DNA from: an uncultured Duganella sp.
Lineage (GTDB): Bacteria; Pseudomonadota; Gammaproteobacteria; Burkholderiales; Burkholderiaceae
Direction of reading: 5' to 3'
DNA: 16,297 nt
NCBI GenBank assembly: GCA_946482335.1
Contig: CAMLRG010000124.1
Location: forward strand, 1 to 16,297
Numbering within the stretch: the first letter of the stretch is position 1; every line of letters starts with the position of its first letter. The position numbers were made by a program, and so were the translations under genes. Below, in pieces: positions 1 to 5,850 of this stretch. A model generated the notes under the pieces. It had not been told where the DNA came from. It did no database searches and worked only from the letters and a program-made list of their open reading frames with translations.

Positions 1-1160
1 GCTTCGGCACCGGCATCGAGGAATTCGACCGCGTGCTGGGCGGCGGCCTGGTGGCAGGCGGCGTGGTGCTGATCGGCGGCGATCCCGGCATCGGCAAGTC
101 GACCTTGCTGCTGCAAGCCCTGGCCAATATGTCCAAGGTCAAAAGCGTGCTGTATGTCAGCGGCGAGGAGTCCGGCGCCCAGATCGCCCTGCGCGCCAAG
201 CGCCTCGCCATCGACGCGCGCGACCTCAAGCTGCAGGCCGAGATCCAGCTGGAAAAAATCCTCGGCACCCTGGCCGACCTCAAGCCGGAAGTGGTGGTCA
301 TCGATTCGATCCAGACCCTGTACTCGGATGCGCTGGCCTCGGCGCCCGGCTCGGTGGCCCAGGTGCGCGAATGCGCGGCCCAGCTGACCCGGGTGGCCAA
401 GACGAGCGGCACCACCATCATCCTGGTCGGCCACGTGACCAAGGAAGGAGCGCTGGCCGGCCCGCGCGTGCTGGAACACATCGTCGACGCCGTGTTGTAC
501 TTCGAAGGCGACAACCACTCCAGCTTCCGCCTGGTGCGCGCCATCAAGAACCGCTTCGGCGCGGTCAATGAGCTGGGCGTATTCGCCATGACGGAAAAAG
601 GCTTGAAGGGCGTGTCGAACCCCTCGGCGCTGTTCCTGTCGCAGCACGAAAACCAGGTGCCCGGCTCCTGCGTCATGGTGACGCAGGAAGGCACGCGTCC
701 ACTGCTGGTGGAAGTGCAAGCCCTGGTCGATACCAGCCACTTGCCGAATGCGCGCCGCTTGTCGGTCGGCCTGGAACAGAATCGGCTGGCGCTGCTGCTG
801 GCGGTGCTGCACCGCCATGCCGGCATCGCCGCCTTCGACCAGGACGTGTTCATCAATGCCGTGGGCGGGGTGAAGATCAGCGAGCCGGCCGCCGACCTGG
901 CGGTTTTGATGGCGATCAACTCTTCGATGCGCAACAAGGCCTTGCCGAACGGTTTCGTGGTATTTGGTGAAGTCGGCCTGGCGGGAGAAATCCGGCCGGC
1001 GCCGCGCGGGCAGGAGCGCCTGCGCGAGGCGGCCAAGCTGGGCTTTTCGATCGCCATGATCCCGAAGGCGAACGCGCCCAAGCAGGCGATCGAGGGCATG
1101 ACCATTATCCCGGTCGAACGCATCGACGATGCCTTCAACCGGCTGCGCGAGCTTCAGTAA
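1..1160 (+). CDS. radA: DNA repair protein RadA (Sms), 5'-truncated by window edge
   Basis: RadA is a RecA-like ATPase that helps process recombination intermediates, acting as a branch-migration helicase in the cytoplasm. The reading frame is open from the first complete codon at position 3 (FGTGIEEFDRVLGGG) to TAA at 1158-1160, so the apparent ATG at 33 is internal. Counting from that internal Met, Walker A GDPGIGKST is at residues 16-24, Walker B VVVIDS at 87-92, and the RadA signature KNRFG at 172-176. The C-terminal half matches the Lon-protease-like domain of RadA (KISEPAADLAVLMAINSS). The missing N-terminus should carry the C4 zinc finger, roughly 70-80 residues in the family. Identification is secure; only the extent is incomplete. 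Confidence 0.97.
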   Translation, partial: FGTGIEEFDRVLGGGLVAGGVVLIGGDPGIGKSTLLLQALANMSKVKSVLYVSGEESGAQIALRAKRLAIDARDLKLQAEIQLEKILGTLADLKPEVVVIDSIQTLYSDALASAPGSVAQVRECAAQLTRVAKTSGTTIILVGHVTKEGALAGPRVLEHIVDAVLYFEGDNHSSFRLVRAIKNRFGAVNELGVFAMTEKGLKGVSNPSALFLSQHENQVPGSCVMVTQEGTRPLLVEVQALVDTSHLPNARRLSVGLEQNRLALLLAVLHRHAGIAAFDQDVFINAVGGVKISEPAADLAVLMAINSSMRNKALPNGFVVFGEVGLAGEIRPAPRGQERLREAAKLGFSIAMIPKANAPKQAIEGMTIIPVERIDDAFNRLRELQ

Positions 1161-1228
1161 TGTAATTTTTTTGAAATATTGGCTACAATACCAGGCTCGA
1201 AATCAACCAGTTCACACCGGATTAGAAA

Positions 1229-1549
1229 TTGATAGTGGATTCAAGGCAAGGTGCACGCAAGATCCTGCGTGTACGGGCGATGATTGTGATGGACGGCGGC
1301 GCGCCAGTGGCCGCGCGGACCTTCGACCTCGGGCTGGCGGGGATTTCCCTGACGTCCGAACATAAAGTGCAAGTGGGAGCCACCGGCCAGATCGTGTTCG
1401 AGATGCTGGTCGATGGCAAGCCGCAAATCGTCAATACGCGCGGCAAGGCAAGCAGTTGCATCTTCAGCGGTGGCGAATTCAAGATTGGATTCGTGTTCCT
1501 CCCCCTCGATAACGAAGCAGCCGGAGCAATTACCAAGTTCATGCGTTAA
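1229..1549 (+). CDS. Small PilZ-domain protein (putative c-di-GMP receptor)
   Basis: This 106-residue protein looks like a stand-alone PilZ domain, a family that binds cyclic di-GMP and often controls motility, flagella or exopolysaccharide. Two PilZ signatures are visible: RxxxR at R10-R14 (RKILR) and a (D/N)xSxxG-like motif at D33-G38 (DLGLAG), in which Gly replaces the usual Ser. No signal peptide or membrane segment is seen, so it should be cytoplasmic. The start is uncertain: TTG at 1229 or GTG at 1235. Both keep the RxxxR motif, neither has a strong Shine-Dalgarno, and the first ATG (1280) would remove the motif. It ends 9 bp before the FliD-like gene, which suggests co-transcription. 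Weaker c-di-GMP binding because of the Ser-to-Gly change is possible but not shown. Confidence 0.78.
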   Translation: MIVDSRQGARKILRVRAMIVMDGGAPVAARTFDLGLAGISLTSEHKVQVGATGQIVFEMLVDGKPQIVNTRGKASSCIFSGGEFKIGFVFLPLDNEAAGAITKFMR

Positions 1550-1558
1550 ACTGAATGC

Positions 1559-2869
1559 ATGGACTATGTGAGCAGCTTGCTAAGTACGATGTACGGTACC
1601 TCGCTGGGCTTGGGCAATGCCAGCGTGGTCGGCACGCCGTCGTCCTCGGTGCTGGCGCGGGTCGAGCAGACGCTGGCGCCGCAGCGCGGTGCGGCGGCCA
1701 AGCTGAATGCCAGCATCAATCTCAGCCAGGCGCGCTTTTCCGGCCTGGGGCAGTTGCAATCGGCCCTGTCCGTGTTCCAGGAGATTGCCGAGAGCCTCGC
1801 CGGCGCCGGCTTGAGTACGCGCGGCAGCGTCTCGGCCAGCGCGGTGCTGGGCGTGGCGACCAGTGCCGATGCCGTGCCCGGCACGCATGACGTCTCTGTC
1901 AGCCAGCTGGCCCAGCGCCAAATCCTGCTCAGCCAGGAAGCCCAGACCGCCGATTCGCGGCTCGGGACCGGTGCGCCGACCGTGATCCGCATCGGCAGCG
2001 GCGACAGCAGCAAGACCATCACCATCGACAGCCGCAACAATACCCTGCAGGGCATCGCCGACGCGCTCAAGGATGCCGGCTTCGATGCCAGCCTGGTGCG
2101 TTCCAGCACCGGCAGCGCGCTGCAATTGCGCAGTGCCAGCGGCGAAGCCAGTGCGCTGGAGATCACAGTGGCGGGCGACGCCGCGCTGCGCAACCTGTTC
2201 AATGGCCTGGAACAAACCCAGGCTGCGCGCGACGCGGTCCTGACCGTGGACGGCAAGACCATCCGCAGCGCCGACAACAGCGTGGAAGCGGCCATCAAGG
2301 GCGTCACGCTCAATCTCACCGATGAAGGCGATGCCACGGTGACCATCGCGCGCGACAACGGCCAGATCGCGCGCAACGTGGAAAGCTTCGTGAAAGGCTT
2401 CAATACCTTGCAGGACCGGCTGGAGAGCCTGGGGCGCGGCGCGCTGCGCGGCAATGCCGCGCTGGGGCAAGTGGCCAGCCAGCTTGGCCAGCTGGTGCGC
2501 ACAGCGGGCGGCGGCAGCGCCGCGCTCGCCAATGCGGGACTGACCATCGGCACCGACGGCCGCTTGCTGCTCGATAGCGAAAAACTCAATGCGGCCATCG
2601 CCGCCGATCCCGACGCGCTGTCCAAGCTGTTCACCAACGAAGGCAGGGGCTTGGCCGATGCACTCGGTACGCGCCTGGAAAGCCTGGGCGGCGAACGCAG
2701 CCTCGTCACGCGCGCCTTGACGCAGGCCGACCGCGAAGTGGATGTCTTGCAAAGCCGCCGTTCGGCGATGGCGCAAATGCTGACGGTGCAAGCGCAGGCC
2801 CTGGTGCGGCTCTATACCCAGGAAGAGCAGCTCGGTGGTTCCTCGTCCATCCTGGACCTGTTTGCCTGA
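1559..2869 (+). CDS. FliD-like flagellar hook-associated protein 2 (filament cap), divergent
   Basis: FliD caps the growing flagellar filament and assists flagellin folding outside the cell. This 436-residue protein has the FliD architecture. The N-terminal part has an LxQRQ-type stretch at about residue 120 and a TITIDSRNNTLQGIADALKDAG segment. A long C-terminal region contains GVTLNLTDEGDATVTI, then NVESFVKGFNTLQ, then NAGLTIGTDGRLLLD and LNAAIAADPDALSKLF, all typical of the FliD_C domain. It is a little shorter than E. coli FliD (about 468). The usual N-terminal GxGSGLD-type motif is replaced by MDYVSSLLSTMYGTSLGLG. No secretion signal peptide is seen, as expected for flagellar type III export. 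It sits next to a PilZ gene and no other flagellar gene is in the window. ATG 1559 is chosen because the ATG at 1555 is in another frame. No clear ribosome site is seen, so coupling to the upstream gene is likely. Confidence 0.8.
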   Translation: MDYVSSLLSTMYGTSLGLGNASVVGTPSSSVLARVEQTLAPQRGAAAKLNASINLSQARFSGLGQLQSALSVFQEIAESLAGAGLSTRGSVSASAVLGVATSADAVPGTHDVSVSQLAQRQILLSQEAQTADSRLGTGAPTVIRIGSGDSSKTITIDSRNNTLQGIADALKDAGFDASLVRSSTGSALQLRSASGEASALEITVAGDAALRNLFNGLEQTQAARDAVLTVDGKTIRSADNSVEAAIKGVTLNLTDEGDATVTIARDNGQIARNVESFVKGFNTLQDRLESLGRGALRGNAALGQVASQLGQLVRTAGGGSAALANAGLTIGTDGRLLLDSEKLNAAIAADPDALSKLFTNEGRGLADALGTRLESLGGERSLVTRALTQADREVDVLQSRRSAMAQMLTVQAQALVRLYTQEEQLGGSSSILDLFA

Positions 2870-2875
2870 GCCCTG

Positions 2876-2925
2876 AAAAACTGAAGGCCCCGCTGGCCCG
2901 ATCCGGAAGGATCTGCTGCGGAGCC
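2876..2925 (-). terminator. Rho-independent terminator downstream of the 38-aa membrane protein gene
   Basis: On the minus strand GGCTCCGC (2925-2918) pairs with GCGGGGCC (2893-2886), eight pairs with one G·U. Inside the loop is a smaller GATCC/GGATC hairpin (2900-2913). The stem is followed by TTCAG and a TTTTT run (2880-2876). On the plus strand no T-run follows the stem, so it mainly serves minus-strand transcription. It begins 22 nt after the stop codon of the small minus-strand gene. Confidence 0.7.
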
Positions 2926-2947
2926 TCGCTTCTGCAGAAGCGCTTTG

Positions 2948-3064
2948 CTACTCGTGGTAGCGGTCGACCAACCTATGATGTCCGCCGCGATATTCGGCGA
3001 TGATTTCATACACGATCAAGGCGATCATGCAGCCGAATATGCCCATGGTGAACAGTACCCACAT
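2948..3064 (-). CDS. Small single-pass membrane protein, 38 aa, function unknown
   Basis: ATG at 3064-3062 to TAG at 2950-2948 encodes a 38-residue peptide. It opens with one hydrophobic segment of about 22 residues (WVLFTMGIFGCMIALIVYEI). A charged, His-rich tail follows: EYRGGHHRLVDRYHE. The composition fits an inner-membrane single-span small protein with a short polar C-terminus. Support for a real gene: the membrane segment plus polar tail, a rho-independent terminator starting 22 nt after the stop, and placement in an otherwise unexplained gap downstream of sixA on the same strand. Weak points: no good Shine-Dalgarno lies directly upstream. AGGGAG at about 3094-3089 is too far away. The frame stays open 11 codons upstream to a TAG without another standard start. 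I do not recognise the family. Confidence 0.6.
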   Translation of the reverse strand: MWVLFTMGIFGCMIALIVYEIIAEYRGGHHRLVDRYHE

Positions 3065-3116
3065 AACAAACCAGCCAGCGTTTCCGGAGGCTGCTCCCTA
3101 GAGTTGATACAATTAA

Positions 3117-3144
3117 AATCTAGCAGACAAACTAGCAATTACAA
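3117..3144 (-). promoter_or_regulatory. Possible promoter for the 38-aa membrane protein gene
   Basis: On the minus strand TTGTAA (3144-3139) and TAGATT (3122-3117) are separated by 16 bp, in an AT-rich stretch between sixA and the small gene. The match is fair, not strong. The gene may equally be read from ppk1-sixA, because no terminator is seen after sixA. Confidence 0.3.
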
Positions 3145-3159
3145 GCCCAACAGCAAGTT

Positions 3160-3627
3160 CTATTTCATGACGAGGTCTGGCTGCATCACGGCCTTCAGGT
3201 ACAGGCTGGCGGGATCATCGGGCTCGCGCTGCACGAACCACCACGCAGCGCCTTTTTTCATCTCCCAATCGCTGTCGTCGCCCGTCATCAACAGGGCGGC
3301 CGCCTGCCCCAGCGTCGGCTGGTGGCCGACGACCAGCACGGCCTCTTTCGAGACCGGCCAGTTGGCCGCCTTCAGGATATCGCTGGCATCGGCGCCGGGC
3401 GCCAGGTCGGGATGGAGCTTGTACTTGCGGCCCAGGCCCGCCGCGGTTTGCACCGCGCGGGTGGCGGGGCTGACCAGGATGCGGCAATTTTCCGGCAACA
3501 CGGAATCGAGCCACTGGCCCATGCGGCGGGCTTGCTTATGCCCCTTGGGCGTCAAGGCACGTTCCAGGTCGTCCTGGGCGGGCTGGCCCGGTTCAGCTTC
3601 GGCGTGGCGCCACAAGATCAGGTCCAT
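3160..3627 (-). CDS. sixA: Phosphohistidine phosphatase SixA
   Basis: SixA is a small cytoplasmic histidine phosphatase that removes phosphate from phosphohistidine. In E. coli it has been linked to His-containing phosphotransfer domains and to NPr of the nitrogen PTS. This 155-residue protein, close to the usual SixA length, starts MDLILWRHAEAE with the RHG-type catalytic motif at R7-H8. It keeps the second core Arg at R57 (SPATRAVQTA) and the second catalytic His at H102 (VVGHQPTLG). A strong ribosome site, GGGAGGA (3637-3631), precedes ATG 3627. It begins 21 bp after the ppk1 stop on the same strand, so it is very likely co-transcribed with ppk1 and would inherit its PhoB control. General phosphoglycerate-mutase-fold phosphatase is the only alternative; length and motif favour SixA. 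Confidence 0.92.
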   Translation of the reverse strand: MDLILWRHAEAEPGQPAQDDLERALTPKGHKQARRMGQWLDSVLPENCRILVSPATRAVQTAAGLGRKYKLHPDLAPGADASDILKAANWPVSKEAVLVVGHQPTLGQAAALLMTGDDSDWEMKKGAAWWFVQREPDDPASLYLKAVMQPDLVMK

Positions 3628-3648
3628 ACTTCCTCCCGTGAGCAGGCT

Positions 3649-5715
3649 TCAATCCGCCGGCGCGTCGGCCGGCGTACCGAGTGACTCCATCAGGTGCTGC
3701 TGGGCGCTGAAGGCTTTTTGCTTGCCGCGCGCCTTGCGGCGCTGGTAGTGCCCATGCGAATCCAGCTCCCACGCATTGGAGTTGTCCTTCAGGTAAGGCG
3801 TCAAACCTTCCGCCACCACGCGCCGTTTCAGGCCCCGGTCCAGTACCGGGAACGCCACTTCGATGCGGCGCAGCAGGTTGCGGTTCATCCAGTCCGCGCT
3901 GGCCAGCATGACGTCATGGGCCAGGTCGTTGCGGAAATAATAGATGCGGCTATGTTCCAGGAAGCGGCCGATGATGGAGCGTACCCGGATATTGTCGGAC
4001 AGCCCCGCTACGCCAGGCATCAGGGTGCAGGCGCCGCGCACGATCAGGTCGATCTTGACCCCGTCCTTCGAAGCGGCGTACAGCGCGCGGATGACCGGTT
4101 CATCGGTTAATGCATTGATTTTAGCGATAATCCGGCCGGGGCGCCCGGATTTCGCGATTTTTGCCTCATTTTTGATCGCTTTGATGATCTGGTCCTGCAG
4201 CGAGAACGGCGCCAGCCAGATATGGTGCAGGCGCTGCGGCTTGGCCAGGCTGGTCAGGTGCATGAACACTTCGTTGACGTCGCGCCCCAGTTCGGGCTGG
4301 CAGGTGAGCAAACCGAAGTCGGTATAGAACTTGGTGGTAGTCGGGTGATAGTTACCGGTGCCGAGGTGGGCGTAGTAGCCCAGCCCGCCTTCTTCACGGC
4401 GGATGACGAGGGCGACTTTGGCATGGGTCTTCAAACCGACCACGCCGTACACCACTTGCGCACCGGCTTGCTCCAGCTTGTCCGCCCAGTTGATGTTGGC
4501 TTCCTCGTCGAAGCGTGCCATCAGCTCCACCACCACCGTCACTTCCTTGCCGCTGCGTGCCGCGGCGATCAGGGCTTCCATCAAGTCCGAATTCATGCCG
4601 GTGCGGTACACGGTCTGCTTGATCGCCACCACGGCGGGATCGAGCGCGGCGCTGCGGATGAAGTCGATGACCGTCTGGAAGCTCTGGTAAGGATGGTGCA
4701 ACAGGATATCGTGCTTGCGGATGGTGGCGAAGATATCGTTGTCGACGGTCTTGGCCAGGACTCCCGGCAGGAAAGGCGGGAAGCGCATTTCCGGCCGGCG
4801 TGCCTGTTCCACGATTTCATTCAGGCGCACCATGTTCACGGGGCCGTCGACGCGGTACAGGCGGCTTTGGTCCAGGCTGAACTGGTCGAGCAGGAATTGC
4901 GACAACTCGGGCGGGCAATTCTTGGCCACCTCGATGCGGACCGAACGGCCGTATTGGCGGCCCTGCAGCTCGCCTTTCAGGGCCTGGCGCAGGTTCTTCA
5001 CCTCGTCTTCATCGACCCACAGGTCGGAATCGCGCGTCACGCGGAACTGGGAATAGGCCAGCACTTCGCGCCCGGCAAACAATTCCGAGATATGGGCATG
5101 GATGACGGAAGAGAGCAGGCAGAACGAGACCCCGCCATCGTTTGACAGGTGGTCGGGCAGGCGGATCACGCGCGGCAGCACGCGCGGCGCCTTGACGATG
5201 GCGATGGCGGTGCCGCGCCCGAAGGCATCCTTGCCGCTCAGGGCGACGATGAAATTGAGGCTCTTGTTGACGACCTGGGGGAAGGGATGGGCCGGGTCGA
5301 GACCGATCGGGGTCAGCAGGGGGCGCACTTCGCGCTCGAAATATTCCTTGACCCAGGCCCGCTGGGCCTCGTTGCGCTGGCTGTGGCGCACGATGTGGAT
5401 GCCATGGGATTGCAGTTCAGGCAACACTGCCGTATTGAAAATTTCATATTGGTCCTTGACCAGTGCGTGGCATTCCTTGCTGACCCGCTCCAGCGTCGCC
5501 GCCAGGGCGGGGTTGTCGGCCCAATCCCCGTCGACGCTGGCGGCAGCCAGCAAGCTCGCGACCCGCACTTCAAAGAACTCGTCCAGATTGCTGCTGACGA
5601 TACACAGGTAGCGCAACCGTTCGAGCACGGGGATGCTGGCGTCTTGCGCCTGGGCCATCACGCGGCGGTTGAATGCCAGCTGCGACAGTTCCCGATCAAG
5701 GAATGCAGTTTTCAT
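3649..5715 (-). CDS. ppk1: Polyphosphate kinase 1
   Basis: PPK1 reversibly transfers the gamma-phosphate of ATP onto polyphosphate chains, building the cell's phosphate store. The protein is 688 residues from ATG 5715, the usual PPK1 length. The N-terminal domain has SSNLDEFFEVRV (41-52). The head and C-terminal domains follow, with the autophosphorylated-His motif KTHAKV at H431 and the second conserved His in AHLGTGNY at H450. An in-frame TTG start at 5745 would add ten residues (MSYFRNILKV) not typical of the family and would lie inside the PHO box, so ATG 5715 is preferred. The gene is divergent from pstS and is followed by sixA. A PHO box at 5739-5756 and a -10 at 5723-5728 predict PhoB-dependent transcription starting at about the ATG. 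Confidence 0.96.
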   Translation of the reverse strand: MKTAFLDRELSQLAFNRRVMAQAQDASIPVLERLRYLCIVSSNLDEFFEVRVASLLAAASVDGDWADNPALAATLERVSKECHALVKDQYEIFNTAVLPELQSHGIHIVRHSQRNEAQRAWVKEYFEREVRPLLTPIGLDPAHPFPQVVNKSLNFIVALSGKDAFGRGTAIAIVKAPRVLPRVIRLPDHLSNDGGVSFCLLSSVIHAHISELFAGREVLAYSQFRVTRDSDLWVDEDEVKNLRQALKGELQGRQYGRSVRIEVAKNCPPELSQFLLDQFSLDQSRLYRVDGPVNMVRLNEIVEQARRPEMRFPPFLPGVLAKTVDNDIFATIRKHDILLHHPYQSFQTVIDFIRSAALDPAVVAIKQTVYRTGMNSDLMEALIAAARSGKEVTVVVELMARFDEEANINWADKLEQAGAQVVYGVVGLKTHAKVALVIRREEGGLGYYAHLGTGNYHPTTTKFYTDFGLLTCQPELGRDVNEVFMHLTSLAKPQRLHHIWLAPFSLQDQIIKAIKNEAKIAKSGRPGRIIAKINALTDEPVIRALYAASKDGVKIDLIVRGACTLMPGVAGLSDNIRVRSIIGRFLEHSRIYYFRNDLAHDVMLASADWMNRNLLRRIEVAFPVLDRGLKRRVVAEGLTPYLKDNSNAWELDSHGHYQRRKARGKQKAFSAQQHLMESLGTPADAPAD

Positions 5716-5756
5716 AACTTTTAGTATATTGCGGAAATATGACAAGTTTGTGACCT
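5716..5756 (-). promoter_or_regulatory. PhoB-dependent ppk1 promoter: PHO box plus -10
   Basis: Reading the minus strand, AGGTCAC-AAAC-TTGTCAT (5756-5739) is an 18-bp PHO box. Its two GTCA-type half-sites start exactly 11 bp apart (GTCAC at 5754, GTCAT at 5743). Ten bases later comes TATACT (5728-5723), the spacing known for PhoB-activated promoters, in which the PHO box stands in for the -35. The predicted transcription start is about 5716, against ATG at 5715, so little or no 5' leader is expected. Confidence 0.75.
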
Positions 5757-5777
5757 TGGTTTACACTTAATTTTGGC

Positions 5778-5818
5778 CTGTCATAAAGATGTCATATTGG
5801 CGTCATACACTGCGCAGC
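5778..5818 (+). promoter_or_regulatory. PhoB-dependent pstS promoter: PHO box with three half-sites plus -10
   Basis: CTGTCAT-AAAG-ATGTCAT (5778-5795) is a near-consensus PHO box. GTCAT recurs three times at an exact 11-bp period, starting at 5780, 5791 and 5802. The first box is followed after 10 bp by TACACT (5806-5811), a plausible -10, giving a start near 5818 and a leader of about 33 nt. The third GTCAT (5802-5806) touches the -10, so it is either an extra PhoB contact or a fine-tuning site. Confidence 0.82.
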
Positions 5819-5850
5819 ATTCAAACCCCAACCCTAAGAGGACCTTTGAT

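Noticed and set aside
1161..1228. Possible promoter for the PilZ gene (TTGAAA at 1171, TACAAT at 1184)
   Set aside because: The two boxes are only 7 bp apart and neither has a partner at 16-18 bp. TACAAT alone is not enough to call a promoter.
1580..2791. Long minus-strand frames opposite the FliD-like gene
   Set aside because: Two overlapping frames with biased composition lie opposite a coherent FliD-like protein; they are treated as shadows.
2928..2941. GCTTCTGCAGAAGC perfect 14-bp palindrome
   Set aside because: It lies between the small gene stop and the terminator and could form a minor hairpin, but has no T-run and no other support as a separate element.
2812..3009. A 65-codon minus-strand frame overlapping the 38-aa gene and the FliD-like 3' end
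   Set aside because: It is in a different frame from the membrane peptide, reads through the terminator hairpin into the antisense of the FliD-like gene, and has no membrane segment or ribosome site.
2945..3748. A 267-codon plus-strand frame across the sixA region
   Set aside because: It runs antisense to sixA and the end of ppk1, starts in an intergenic gap without a ribosome site, and resembles no protein family.
5716..5745. Extended ppk1 start at TTG 5745
   Set aside because: It would place the start codon inside the PHO box and add residues not expected in PPK1; ATG 5715 fits the family start.
5773..5850. Extended pstS start at TTG 5773
   Set aside because: It lies upstream of and within the PHO box and -10, and would put 26 extra residues in front of a normal signal peptide; ATG 5851 has a ribosome site.
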